A program made the translations under genes and the position numbers. Positions 1 through 9,676 of a DNA stretch of 64,000 nucleotides are shown here, piece after piece. The number at the start of each line of letters is the position of its first letter. Within the stretch, counting starts at the first letter, position 1. This DNA comes from Chitinophagaceae bacterium IBVUCB1 (GTDB lineage Bacteria; Bacteroidota; Bacteroidia; Chitinophagales; Chitinophagaceae): positions 818,057 to 882,056 of the forward strand of contig NFUW01000001.1 in the NCBI GenBank assembly GCA_002127285.1, read 5' to 3'. A model generated the notes under the pieces. It was not told the DNA's origin. It made no database searches and worked only from the letters and a program-made list of their open reading frames with translations.

Positions 1-573
1 TCTGTAAAAAGGTGGCTTTGCATTTGCATCCAGCACTACACGCCTGCCACCTATCATGCCTCTGCTCATGTACCTGTCAACACCGGCCCAATTCCTTACC
101 CTAGCCTCGTATGCTGCACTCCACTTTTGATGCATCGTTTTAGAAAATAAAATAGAGGTAGGTGTACCAGTAGTACCGCTCGATTGAAAAAAACTTGCTC
201 CACTTTCTTTTTGTGTAGATAGCAAACTTGTCTTACCGTATTTTCTCAAATCGTCTTTTTCAAGAAATGGTAATTTGCTGATTGTTTCAACAGTAATATT
301 TTGTATAGTGTCTTTTGTAAAGCCTACCAAATTCCATTTATCTCTGTAATATGGTACGTTATTGTAAGCGTGCAATAAAATTTCTATTAGCTGCTTGTTA
401 GTGTAGTCAAGCCATTGCTGATGTGTATAAACCTCTCTTTCTTTGAATTTTTTTAGCTGTTCATTAAACTCACCGCCAAATCGTCTTTTGTTCCATTGCA
501 GTCCGTATAGGCTAACATATATATGTTGCAGCCAGACGGGAGATATTTTATATATTTTGTTGTAAAAAGACAT
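1..573 (-). CDS. adenylate-forming enzyme, PaaK/CapK-like, partial
   Basis: The first 191 residues of a protein that runs off the left edge of the window. The start ATG (573-571) overlaps the stop of the upstream glycosyltransferase as TAATG. Residues 131-138 read SSGTTGTP, the glycine- and serine-rich nucleotide-binding loop of AMP-forming ligases, and the preceding region (YNNVPYYRDKW-type) is typical of the phenylacetate-CoA ligase/CapK branch. CapK-like members are common in capsule clusters, where their substrate is usually unknown. The position as the last visible gene of the polysaccharide operon fits that group. The C-terminal part is not visible, so the catalytic lysine cannot be checked. 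Confidence 0.8.
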   Translation of the reverse strand, partial: MSFYNKIYKISPVWLQHIYVSLYGLQWNKRRFGGEFNEQLKKFKEREVYTHQQWLDYTNKQLIEILLHAYNNVPYYRDKWNLVGFTKDTIQNITVETISKLPFLEKDDLRKYGKTSLLSTQKESGASFFQSSGTTGTPTSILFSKTMHQKWSAAYEARVRNWAGVDRYMSRGMIGGRRVVLDANAKPPFYR

Positions 574-1649
574 TATTTATTTAAACTACCCAGAAGCTGT
601 TCCCACTTCTGTACAACCTGCGCTTCGTCGTATGTTTTTGCTTTATCTCTTGCGCGTTGAATAATGGTTTGTGCCAAATATCTGTCTTCAATTAATCTGC
701 CGATAGCTGCTGCCATTTGTTTATAATCTTCATCCGGTACAATAACCCCTGTTTGGTTATTATCAACCAAATATTGTATGCCCCCAACATCCGTACTGAT
801 AACCAGTAAGCCTAATGCCCACATTTCGAGGAACGTAACGGGTGCATTATCAATCTTGTTGGTAGATATATATACATCGCAAACAGATGCATAGTGATTC
901 TTCTTTTCGATATTAATAAACCCAACTAGTTCTATATTAGTTTCAAGCTTCAAATCTGATATTAATTTTTGGGTAGCATGTAGCATACCCAAATCAGGCC
1001 CACCCATTACCATCTTTACTTCAGGATATTTTTCCTTCAATTCATTAACCACTCTTACAGCCATTAGCGGGTTGTATATATCGCTGAAAGCGCGCATCCA
1101 CAAAACAGATGGTTTGATTTGTTGTTTGTTTTGAAACTTGTAATTATCTAACGAAATTATATTTTCAATCAGTAATGAGGTAATATTATACCTATTGAGT
1201 TCATACTGTAAATATTGCGACGGAACAGTAATCAAATCTGCTTTTTGTAATAAACTCAAATAGCGTTTGCCAATTGATGATTTGAGTTTATCTGGCACTC
1301 CGCCACCATGCACTGTAAAAAGCAATTTTTTGCGGTATAGTTTGGCGATAATAGCTGCTATATATTGCCAAATAAAACTACTTCCTGAATAAAACTGTAC
1401 AATAGCTGTATCATAACGATTAGCTCTAGCTATCATTGTAAATGTAATATCGAATAATCGCAGCCACCGATTTACATATCCTGAAACAGTATTCACTTCG
1501 TATCCATGTCTCTTTAATGCATTTGCTAAAACAAATGCTTGAGTAGCGGGTGCTTTATCAGGATTACTAAACAGACCGACTATCAGGAGTCTATTTTTCA
1601 AGCTCTGTTTTTCTTTTGATGTAAAAAACCGGCATGGCAGCCAATACAT
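573..1649 (-). CDS. glycosyltransferase, GT-B fold (GT4-like)
   Basis: A sugar transferase of the exopolysaccharide locus. The N-terminal Rossmann half begins LLIVGLFSNPDKAPAT, followed by a LLFTVHGGGVPD segment. The C-terminal Glycos_transf_1 half (about residues 180-345) carries PVTFLEMWALGLLVISTDVGG, the donor-binding loop with its Glu, and ends in a GVIVPDED segment. The longest frame starts at 1649 and overlaps the polymerase gene by 59 bases. A TTG at 1601 that begins LKNRLLIVG is a reasonable alternative start. Donor and acceptor cannot be told from sequence. Confidence 0.85.
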   Translation of the reverse strand: MYWLPCRFFTSKEKQSLKNRLLIVGLFSNPDKAPATQAFVLANALKRHGYEVNTVSGYVNRWLRLFDITFTMIARANRYDTAIVQFYSGSSFIWQYIAAIIAKLYRKKLLFTVHGGGVPDKLKSSIGKRYLSLLQKADLITVPSQYLQYELNRYNITSLLIENIISLDNYKFQNKQQIKPSVLWMRAFSDIYNPLMAVRVVNELKEKYPEVKMVMGGPDLGMLHATQKLISDLKLETNIELVGFINIEKKNHYASVCDVYISTNKIDNAPVTFLEMWALGLLVISTDVGGIQYLVDNNQTGVIVPDEDYKQMAAAIGRLIEDRYLAQTIIQRARDKAKTYDEAQVVQKWEQLLGSLNK

Positions 1650-2967
1650 AGCAAACTATGGTAGTATTGGTGCGCATAGCAGAGTGTGTTGCTGTTAATA
1701 ATGCAAACACGAATAACGCTGATGATACAGAACGCCATAGCAACCTCCGTTGTTTATTCACCCACCAAAACGGGAAAAATAATAACATCCCTATCGCAAC
1801 AACACCGCCAATTCCGTGCTCGCTCATAAGCCTTGTATATTCTGTGTGTGATGCAATAGCCCTCACCCCATATCGCGGACGCAAATCTTTTGACATACCC
1901 GGACCAGTACCAAAAAAAAGATTGTCCTTAAACATAGCCCAGTCTGTAGCAGCTATATTCAACCTACCCGATGTGATGGTATTCCATGTACGCTTTTTAT
2001 CTCCCGCTAATGTACCGGCGGTTTCTCCTTTATAGCGCAGCAGCAACTGGTTTTTTGTCAGCTCATTTACTTTTATAAACACAACCACACTCAATCCACC
2101 AAACAATAACAATAAAAATGCAAAGCGAAAAAAAGCCTTCATGCTTGATAAAGCAATTGGCAAGAATGTGATAGTTAAACCTATTATCGCAGCTAATATT
2201 CCCCCTCTTGAAAATGTAAGAAAGCCTCTGTACAATAATAAAATTAATAAAGCATAGTTAACCCATTTTATAGCAACAAATGGACGTTTTAATATCAATA
2301 GCAACATTGTAAATATCATACCCATACCGAGTATGGTTGATACCTGATTGCTGCCAAAACCACCAGATGTTTTGAAATTGGAACTTAGTGTAAAATTTAT
2401 TTTATCAAAATCAGGTGTTTTCAGAATCAGATAAATCATGACTGGGATAACAGGCATCAATCCGAATTGCAATACACGACAAAACTTGTTTATATCCCAT
2501 CGCTCTCGCGAGGCAAATATTAATAGTAATGCCATTTCTAAAATTCCAAATACGTTTAACACCCATGCTTCAAAATCAAAACTGCTGAATCCTACTATAA
2601 TACTTGGCAATAGCACCAAAGCCAACACCCCGCCAGATTGATATACTGGCTTCCCGGACTGCATTTTTGTATGCTGAATTAATAACAATAGCAAAGCAAA
2701 TAATAAATAATATTTGCCCATTTCGTGTGGTAAAAATGGCGCCCTTGCCATACGCCCCCAAACCTCTAAGGCAGGAGAAGCTACTATACCATACCATACC
2801 CACTTATTGTCGTTAATAGCTAATCCGTAGGCACTGTATATCCATACCAGTATCCATAACACACTAACAGCAATAGGTGCGTAAACAGACAATGCACCTG
2901 CAATTACCAACAACACTAATTGCACAAAGCTTACATGTTTATTATATGATTGCAGCTGTTTAATCAA
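1591..2967 (-). CDS. O-antigen polymerase/ligase-like membrane protein (Wzy/WaaL type)
   Basis: 458 residues made almost entirely of hydrophobic helices (about 10-12 membrane segments), with one larger hydrophilic loop near residues 300-370 that contains GRLNIAATDWAMFKDNLFFGTGPGMS. This loop and the HTEYTRLMSEHGIGG stretch are characteristic of the Wzy_C/O-antigen ligase family, which joins repeat units at the outer face of the inner membrane. It overlaps the upstream glycosyltransferase by 8 bases. Within a locus holding a flippase and a Wzc-type kinase, polymerase is the likelier role, but ligase cannot be excluded. Confidence 0.8.
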   Translation of the reverse strand: MIKQLQSYNKHVSFVQLVLLVIAGALSVYAPIAVSVLWILVWIYSAYGLAINDNKWVWYGIVASPALEVWGRMARAPFLPHEMGKYYLLFALLLLLIQHTKMQSGKPVYQSGGVLALVLLPSIIVGFSSFDFEAWVLNVFGILEMALLLIFASRERWDINKFCRVLQFGLMPVIPVMIYLILKTPDFDKINFTLSSNFKTSGGFGSNQVSTILGMGMIFTMLLLILKRPFVAIKWVNYALLILLLYRGFLTFSRGGILAAIIGLTITFLPIALSSMKAFFRFAFLLLLFGGLSVVVFIKVNELTKNQLLLRYKGETAGTLAGDKKRTWNTITSGRLNIAATDWAMFKDNLFFGTGPGMSKDLRPRYGVRAIASHTEYTRLMSEHGIGGVVAIGMLLFFPFWWVNKQRRLLWRSVSSALFVFALLTATHSAMRTNTTIVCYVLAAMPVFYIKRKTELEK

Positions 2968-4072
2968 TGATGTTTTGTTGTAGTTTTTTTATATACGCAT
3001 TATATGTAAATGGTGCTGCCATCTGATAGGCATTACAGGCTATCAGTTTCAATCTATCTGTATCAGCAAATGGTATGTCAGCAAAAAAAGAAGTGAACGG
3101 TTTATCTTGATGTTGATATAAAAAACCGTTCGTATTATTTATATACTGGCTGATTGCCGAAACATCAGATACTACAGGGATGCATCCGAAATTTGCTGCC
3201 TCAGCTATTACTTTCGGAAAGCCTTCAGACTTGCTTGGCAATAAAATAAAATCTGCTTGTTTATATACTTCAAATACATCTTCACGTTGCAATGCTCCGT
3301 GTATTTTTACCGTTATTCCGATACGCTCAGTTAGCTTTTTAATATTTGGTATTTCAGCACCATCACCTATAATATCTAATCTATTAAAAATACTTTTGTC
3401 AGGGTATTGGTTGATAGCCTCAAGTATATCATAAATTCCTTTTTCAGCATCAAGCCTGCCTACAAAACACAAATTGAAAGGGGTATTAAATTTTCGTTCG
3501 TGTAAAATTTGTTGCCCAACAACTCTGCCTTCATCAGTCAGGCATGGATTTTCAAATGATAAACACTTGTCTGGTTGGTTATCCCACTTACCATTGATTG
3601 TTATTTTTCTACTTTGCCAGTACAGCAACATCCATTTCTGTATCCTATAAGATATGGGTGCATTCTTTTGCACCCAATTACCCGCATACTTGTACCATCC
3701 ATTCTTTTTTGAAAAAAACGTAAGGTATGGAATAATGTAAAGACCAATAGAAGTTGGTGCCCTGAATTGAAACACATCGGCATTCTTCAACTCTTTTCTA
3801 ATAATTCGCAAATTGGCAATCGCATTTACAACGATTGATAACTTATTTATGAACCCTTTACCGCCAAACGGCTTTATCGGCACAAAACGAACTTTACCTG
3901 AATAAGGTATTGAACTTGCTGGCGCTGTTTTGTTATGTAAGCACGCAATATGTATCACTTCACCAAAAGCATTAGCCATCGCATCCAGCTCTTTAATGGT
4001 AGACCCCCAACCTAGAATAGTGCCATCATTATTTACAAAATGTTCTGTATGAGAAATTACCAATATCTTCAT
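2960..4072 (-). CDS. glycosyltransferase, GT4-like
   Basis: I place the start at 4072, giving MKILVISHTEHF, because this ATG overlaps the upstream stop as ATGA; the longer frame to 4099 would add nine residues with no family resemblance. A Rossmann-type N-terminal half is followed by a C-terminal Glycos_transf_1 half with CFVGRLDAEKGIYDIL, a nucleotide-sugar site, and EGFPKVIAEAANFGCIPVVSDV with the E-x7-E pattern. It is one of a tight run of GT-B enzymes that assemble the repeat unit. The specific linkage is unknown. Confidence 0.88.
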   Translation of the reverse strand: MKILVISHTEHFVNNDGTILGWGSTIKELDAMANAFGEVIHIACLHNKTAPASSIPYSGKVRFVPIKPFGGKGFINKLSIVVNAIANLRIIRKELKNADVFQFRAPTSIGLYIIPYLTFFSKKNGWYKYAGNWVQKNAPISYRIQKWMLLYWQSRKITINGKWDNQPDKCLSFENPCLTDEGRVVGQQILHERKFNTPFNLCFVGRLDAEKGIYDILEAINQYPDKSIFNRLDIIGDGAEIPNIKKLTERIGITVKIHGALQREDVFEVYKQADFILLPSKSEGFPKVIAEAANFGCIPVVSDVSAISQYINNTNGFLYQHQDKPFTSFFADIPFADTDRLKLIACNAYQMAAPFTYNAYIKKLQQNIID

Positions 4073-5169
4073 ATCATTTGCTTCGCAAGTGTATTCCAAT
4101 CATGCTGCATAGCCCATTCTCTGCAGTTTTTTGCCAAAATTGTTTTATCTGTATGCAGTAAGCTATTTATCGCATTTAATAAATTGTCTGGATTATTAGC
4201 TTCAATCAAAGTACCTGTTTCCCCATCTTCAATAGCATCTTCTAAACCGGTATTTTTGCTGCCTATTGCAGGTATGCCCGAAATATTGGCTTCTAAAACT
4301 GCAATGCCAAATCCTTCTACATCACCAGCATCTGTAGCCTCGCTAAGCATACAAAATATATCTGCAGACTTATACGCTCTTTTCAAGTCTTCATTATTCT
4401 GCTTACCGTGTATCGTGATAGAATCTTGTACTTGTAAGCTGTCTGCAAGTTTCAATATTCTGTGCTTATCATCTTCTTTGCCTACAACATGATAATGTAC
4501 ATCAGGGTATTGTTTTTTAATTAATGGCAATGCGTTGATAATATTATGTTGCCCTTTGCGTTGGGTAATGCTGCCAACTGTCAGCAATTTTGGGTAGCCT
4601 TGCCAATCTAATGATTGTATAGTCGTATTGATTTCCCAATCGCTAATATCAATCCCGTTTGGTATTACTTCAATATTTCTATTAACTCCCGATTTTTCTG
4701 TCTGCGATTTTGTATAGTTTGATACTGCAATACATCTGTCAGCAGTATTCAGTGATTTTTTTGTAAGCCATCTTAATAATGCATTACCCATCTGCAATTC
4801 AGAACCATGCACAAATGCAATAGTGGTTATTTTTTTCCCAAATAGCACTTTCAGCAATAAACCAAGCCACAATGAAAATCTACCAGTCAATATTATTTTT
4901 TCAAAATGGTTGTGCCTGCACAAAGACAATATCTTGGAGATACGGGTTATGTAGGTTAAAACACCATTCCGCTTTATGCTATACACAAACAAACCATTAG
5001 TAAGATTTTTTAAAAAGTCTTGTATTGTTGCATCATCAGCATAGTCCATGCTTGTAACTACAGACACTTTCACTCCATTATATACCAATCCCTTTGCCAT
5101 ACAGTACGCATGCATACCTATGCCGCCGGGGCCGGGGGGAAATTCTGAACTAATAATGAGAAAGTGCAC
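4069..5169 (-). CDS. glycosyltransferase, GT4 family
   Basis: 366 residues, with a GTG start just two bases after the upstream stop. The N-terminus has SSEFPPGPGGIGMHAYCMAKG, the glycine-rich acceptor-side loop seen in GT4 enzymes. The C-terminal half has TVGSITQRKGQHNII and EGFGIAVLEANISGIPAIGS with E-x7-E, then a GLEDAIEDGETG loop. It ends with an ATGA overlap to the next gene, so the two are probably translationally coupled. It should act in the cytoplasm or at the inner face of the inner membrane on a lipid-linked intermediate. The sugar is unknown. Confidence 0.9.
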   Translation of the reverse strand: MHFLIISSEFPPGPGGIGMHAYCMAKGLVYNGVKVSVVTSMDYADDATIQDFLKNLTNGLFVYSIKRNGVLTYITRISKILSLCRHNHFEKIILTGRFSLWLGLLLKVLFGKKITTIAFVHGSELQMGNALLRWLTKKSLNTADRCIAVSNYTKSQTEKSGVNRNIEVIPNGIDISDWEINTTIQSLDWQGYPKLLTVGSITQRKGQHNIINALPLIKKQYPDVHYHVVGKEDDKHRILKLADSLQVQDSITIHGKQNNEDLKRAYKSADIFCMLSEATDAGDVEGFGIAVLEANISGIPAIGSKNTGLEDAIEDGETGTLIEANNPDNLLNAINSLLHTDKTILAKNCREWAMQHDWNTLAKQMI

Positions 5170-5170
5170 G

Positions 5171-6763
5171 CTAATATTTTAATACCCCTCTGCTTCTTAA
5201 TTCATCATTGGCCTCAGCCAATCTCTGTTTGTATCTTTTGATAAAAGCAGGTATTTTCCATATAAAAACCAGTAGTCTTAATGTCTTTTTTATTATGCTT
5301 CCGTTCACTATCAACTGGTCGAAATATTTTATCCTAACAAACATTTTGAATTGCTTTTCGTTAAAATGTTTTTTCACAAGAAATAGTTCAGAACTGGTTG
5401 GCTCTGCAAATCGTGTAATGGAATTTTTAGACAATCTATTGGTAATGGCTCTTGCGTTGTATGTCCTTAATCCACCAACCGAAGCACGATGATGATGGAT
5501 TGTAGCAGAGGAATCAAATATCATTAATGCACCGTTATTATGACATCGTAATGCTAAATCATAATCAGCACGGATATTTTTGTTGAAGAACATATCCATA
5601 CCACCTGCTTTTAATATTACATCTCGCTTAGCAAGTGTTATCGGAAAAGTATCTGACATGTAATAGTGATCATTAACTGGTTTTTCGGGCATACCGATTT
5701 CTATTACGTTCGATGCAACTATGTCTGCATTATATTTTATTGCAGTAGCAAGTAATTTTTCGATAAACCCATCCGTTATATTATCTGCATCATCCCCTAA
5801 AAACAAAACGTAATCACCAGTAGCTTCATTCAACAATTTATTCCAAGCTGTACACTGCCCCTTATCTGTTTGGGGAAAATACTTGATATTCAAACCACTA
5901 AATCGGCTACTATCTAAATTTTGTCTTTTACCAGCATCAGTTTGGTCAGTAACCAATATTTCAATCGGTTTAATTGTTTGTTTGGATAGTTGTTCTAATT
6001 CATTGTATAAATAACTGTACCTGTCTAACGTAGGTGCTAATACGGATACTGTTTTATGTGCTGCATTAATATTCTCATTAGAGCTATGAATAATAGGTTG
6101 TAATAGTAATCTTGTTGCTTTTGTGGATTGAATGAGATTAATAGCATTACTGATAATCCCTTTTTTATTTACTGCTACCCACCATTGCCATTTTTTCGGA
6201 AAGAATTGTTTTACAAATTGCCATTCATCCTTTTCAGAAATAGTAACGGTTTGTTTTTTAGAGTTTGTTACTAATTGTGGGTGATAACGCATGATTGCTC
6301 CGGATTTTATCAGCGCGTACCCTATCGCTAACCCTAACATATTTACAGATGCGTAGTGGCTGAAACTATATTGGCTGATGTGCCTTAGCACTACCGTGCG
6401 TATTAAGCACCCGTACATACTCATCCTGAAAGACGAATTCTGTATATCCTCATTTGCATCTTTGTTATATATCCAAGCCGGATTGATATAGTTAATAGCG
6501 TCCGGCAACCCGTTCAACCCTAACTTTAACCCTGCATGCCATACATCGATGTGTTGTTGCGTCAGTTGTTCTAACAATTGTTCATCAATATCACCAGACT
6601 GATTACCCCAAAATAATACCCAATCTGCAGATGTGTTCGTTGCTAATAAGTTGATAGTGCTGCATATTTCTTTAACGCTATCATCAGCATGAATAACTTT
6701 GCCGTATTTCCATCCAAAAGATGGCTTATTACCTATATATACCAAATCAATCTTTGGAAGCAT
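5171..6763 (-). CDS. glycosyltransferase family 2, two-domain protein
   Basis: 530 residues, longer than a plain GT2 enzyme. The C-terminal GT2 domain begins near residue 237 (VSVLAPTLDRYSYLYNELEQL) and shows YVLFLGDDADN with the DxD-type metal site, then a LALRCHNNG segment and a basic tail. The first 220 residues also follow a GT2-like outline (WVLFWGNQSGD, then FRMSMYGCLIRTVV) but without a recognisable DxD, so this half may be a degenerate transferase or acceptor domain. The start overlaps the upstream gene by 17 bases. Confidence 0.82.
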   Translation of the reverse strand: MLPKIDLVYIGNKPSFGWKYGKVIHADDSVKEICSTINLLATNTSADWVLFWGNQSGDIDEQLLEQLTQQHIDVWHAGLKLGLNGLPDAINYINPAWIYNKDANEDIQNSSFRMSMYGCLIRTVVLRHISQYSFSHYASVNMLGLAIGYALIKSGAIMRYHPQLVTNSKKQTVTISEKDEWQFVKQFFPKKWQWWVAVNKKGIISNAINLIQSTKATRLLLQPIIHSSNENINAAHKTVSVLAPTLDRYSYLYNELEQLSKQTIKPIEILVTDQTDAGKRQNLDSSRFSGLNIKYFPQTDKGQCTAWNKLLNEATGDYVLFLGDDADNITDGFIEKLLATAIKYNADIVASNVIEIGMPEKPVNDHYYMSDTFPITLAKRDVILKAGGMDMFFNKNIRADYDLALRCHNNGALMIFDSSATIHHHRASVGGLRTYNARAITNRLSKNSITRFAEPTSSELFLVKKHFNEKQFKMFVRIKYFDQLIVNGSIIKKTLRLLVFIWKIPAFIKRYKQRLAEANDELRSRGVLKY

Positions 6764-7952
6764 GATAGAGTTGCTGATAAAAACTTACAAATCGGCTCAT
6801 TTGCTTATCGAGAGTAAAGTGTTCCTGAACTCTTGCTACACCATTAGCAGCCATTGATTGCAATAGTTTCTTATCGCTCCATAACATCACCACACTATCT
6901 GCAATGGCTTTCTCATCCCATTTTGGCACTATAATACCTGTAATGTTATGTTTAATATTTTCAGACAATCCATCTGCATCTGTACATACCACAGGCAATC
7001 CCATTGATTGTGCTTCAATCACGGCATTTGAAAAACCTTCGGAAATAGCAGGATGTATAAAAATATGTGATTGGTTAAGTGCTTGTATTATTTCTGTCTG
7101 TGTTTTTTCGCCTACCAATTTCACCTGACTCTCCAATCCCGACTCTTTGATGATAAACGACAATGCCTGATGATGATTACCATCACCTATAATCTTGTAT
7201 TCAAAGTCAATACCTCTTTGTTTAAGTATCGTAGCTGCTCTGATGGCATATTCAAAACCCTTTTTCCAAACTAACCTGCCAACACTTATTAGTTGTAGTT
7301 TAGTATATGATTTTGTTACATTGTTCGATTTAAAGATATTAGTATCAATAGCTGGTGGTATCAATGCTTCTATTTTTCCTTGCCGGTAGCCCTTCGCAAT
7401 TGCTCTGTTCTTTAAATCATTTCCCAGAAAATGGAATCCGTCTGCTTCATTCCATACTTTGCTATAATAGTTTTTGTCTTGCGCATCTGCATAGTTCAAA
7501 TCATACCCTCTGAAGCTGACTGATATTTTAGTATCAGTAAACCCCTTTATCTCAATACCATTTTTAGCAATAGTGCCAAATTCAAAATGAACTATATCCG
7601 GTTTTAGGTAGATAACAGGCAGGTAAATGAATGTCTGTTTAATACGGTCAATGATGTTACCCCTACCATTTATTATATAAGCCCTGAGATTACCTGATTT
7701 AAAAAGGCAAACTACCCATTTAGCTAAATTTAATATTGCATTAGCTTTTGTATAACCAATGTGTATGTGTTTAACATAGCTTTTATCTAAAGCATATTTT
7801 TCTATAAACTTGCGAACATTCTCCTTTGTATCCCACACCAATAAATCTACAGGCAAGTGTGCTGATAATTGTATAAACTTTGCAGCCAAAAAACCTGAAT
7901 CAACTGGCACTTTGTGCATTACTAACAAAACATGGGGCTTATCAGCACTCAT
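6747..7952 (-). CDS. glycosyltransferase, GT4 family
   Basis: 401 residues. N-terminal HVLLVMHKVPVDSGFLAAK, middle HFEFGTIAKNGIEIKG and VSFRGYDLNY, then the donor domain with SVGRLVWKKGFEYAIRA and EGFSNAVIEAQSMGLPVVCTD (E-x7-E). This layout matches GT4 enzymes of colanic-acid (WcaL/WcaC) type. The ATG overlaps the upstream stop as TAATG. It sits downstream of an asparagine-synthase-like gene in the same transcription unit. The substrate is not predictable from sequence. Confidence 0.9.
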   Translation of the reverse strand: MSADKPHVLLVMHKVPVDSGFLAAKFIQLSAHLPVDLLVWDTKENVRKFIEKYALDKSYVKHIHIGYTKANAILNLAKWVVCLFKSGNLRAYIINGRGNIIDRIKQTFIYLPVIYLKPDIVHFEFGTIAKNGIEIKGFTDTKISVSFRGYDLNYADAQDKNYYSKVWNEADGFHFLGNDLKNRAIAKGYRQGKIEALIPPAIDTNIFKSNNVTKSYTKLQLISVGRLVWKKGFEYAIRAATILKQRGIDFEYKIIGDGNHHQALSFIIKESGLESQVKLVGEKTQTEIIQALNQSHIFIHPAISEGFSNAVIEAQSMGLPVVCTDADGLSENIKHNITGIIVPKWDEKAIADSVVMLWSDKKLLQSMAANGVARVQEHFTLDKQMSRFVSFYQQLYHASKD

Positions 7953-9676
7953 TAATCTTCAAATACATTTTTTAAAAAACGAGCAAATGTATGCATCATG
8001 GAAACTTTATAGCCATTGGCTGCATTTGGATAGTCATATAAATCATTCAGCATTTCACGTATCAGATTTTCAGGCACAACATCCAGCAATGGCTTATTAT
8101 GGAACAATATTTCTTCTAATCCTTTTCTACCATTTTCGTTCAGGTAAAAAAGCTCCCAGTTTCTGGTTACAGGTTTTTTACTCTTGAGTATTGATTGTAC
8201 TTTCTTTATAGCTCTATACCCGATATTTCGGTTATTGAATTGTTGATAGTTATACAAATTGCTATCATACTCCTGCCATTTTATAGCTGCCAATTTGGGA
8301 TGATATGCTTTTATGTATTCTACCTGAAAGCGTCTTGTGCTTAGTAAATGCATTGGCACTTTACAAAAAAAGTCAACTATACGCTTGTCATAAAAAGGCA
8401 ACACTGGCATTACTGCAGCTTGATACATTCTTATACTTGGCAATGTCCATCTGAAAGACCATTGGTCTGTCTTAAAAATTTTCATCCTGAAGTCTGCATC
8501 TTGTATATGTCTGTATTTATGCACCCAATTATTAAAATAATTTTGCAGAAAAGTGTCATACTTCGGGTAGTGCGGTTTGCAAACTACATGCAACAACCAA
8601 TCGCTTCCATTTTTCAGTATTTTCTTCTTAAAGAATGTTAGCTCATTCATTTCGTTCATACCCATATCATCCATCCAAACATCGCCCCAATGTCCACCAA
8701 TAACAACATCTGCATGTTCAGTCAACGCCTGCAGCATACATGCCTGTCTTGTACCGTCAATGTATTGAAACAACTCTACTGAGTCACTTATTACATCTGC
8801 TTCGTTAAACAGGTATTGCGGCACTATATAACTCCCGAAGTTGAATTTTTCGGCTGCTGCAATTTTTGATGCAATCTTTATTTCTTGCGATTGTTTGTCA
8901 AACCCGTAAGAATAAGCCCATATAGACGATGAAATATTATTTTTCGCCAATACTCCTGCTAATGTTCTTGAATCAAGTCCACCAGATATGGGCAATGCTA
9001 CTCTTTTCTCTTTCGTTGTGGATGTGAATATGTTTGTCAATAATACACCAAACTCTTCTAACAAATTCTTTTCATCTCTATCAACAGGATTGTATTCCCA
9101 ATTCCAATATCGGGTATGGCTTATCATATCCAAGCGCTCGTCAAACATATAATGCGATGCAGGCTCTAATACGGATATTCCTTCCAGATAGGTTGTGTTC
9201 GCAGGGAAAAAACCCATTGCCATAAACCCTGTAATACCTTCCCAATCAAGCGTTTTGGTAATAGCCGCTTTTGCGAGCCCTGTATAATAAGTGCTAATAG
9301 TATTAACTCCGTCTATTGACGACCAATAAGCATGATAAGTACCAAGCCTGTTTGTGAAAACATGATACATCCTTTGTGCATTCAGATACACAAACAAAAT
9401 ATAGTGCCCTGCCGGTTCTTCAAATTTTTGTTTGTTATTAATATAATGTACGCAATTATCTAACAGCGTTTTTATATCTGTATCATCATAAAAGCTACCA
9501 ATTACTTTGATGCTTGCAATATCGTTTTTGTAAGACTGTACGTATATATCATTGTCCGGTAAGCTAAGCCAAGTAGCAGGCATATTTTTATCTGCTTTCC
9601 AATCAGCATTATCCAACCTTGTATGTTTAGGTTTGGCGTTGCTATTGCTTATCCATATATCGTAAAACGCGCTCAC
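7952..9676 (-). CDS. asparagine synthase-related amidotransferase-like protein
   Basis: 574 residues, GTG start in a GTGA overlap with the upstream gene. Residues around 230 read LPISGGLDSRTLAG, the PP-loop (SGGxDS) of the ATP-pyrophosphatase domain of asparagine synthase. The N-terminal region has the approximate outline of a class II glutaminase domain but starts MSAFYDIW and so lacks the Cys at position 2 that is the glutaminase nucleophile. Such proteins are common in Bacteroidota polysaccharide loci and may amidate a sugar carboxylate or use free ammonia. That role is inference. It lies among glycosyltransferases. Confidence 0.82.
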   Translation of the reverse strand: MSAFYDIWISNSNAKPKHTRLDNADWKADKNMPATWLSLPDNDIYVQSYKNDIASIKVIGSFYDDTDIKTLLDNCVHYINNKQKFEEPAGHYILFVYLNAQRMYHVFTNRLGTYHAYWSSIDGVNTISTYYTGLAKAAITKTLDWEGITGFMAMGFFPANTTYLEGISVLEPASHYMFDERLDMISHTRYWNWEYNPVDRDEKNLLEEFGVLLTNIFTSTTKEKRVALPISGGLDSRTLAGVLAKNNISSSIWAYSYGFDKQSQEIKIASKIAAAEKFNFGSYIVPQYLFNEADVISDSVELFQYIDGTRQACMLQALTEHADVVIGGHWGDVWMDDMGMNEMNELTFFKKKILKNGSDWLLHVVCKPHYPKYDTFLQNYFNNWVHKYRHIQDADFRMKIFKTDQWSFRWTLPSIRMYQAAVMPVLPFYDKRIVDFFCKVPMHLLSTRRFQVEYIKAYHPKLAAIKWQEYDSNLYNYQQFNNRNIGYRAIKKVQSILKSKKPVTRNWELFYLNENGRKGLEEILFHNKPLLDVVPENLIREMLNDLYDYPNAANGYKVSMMHTFARFLKNVFED

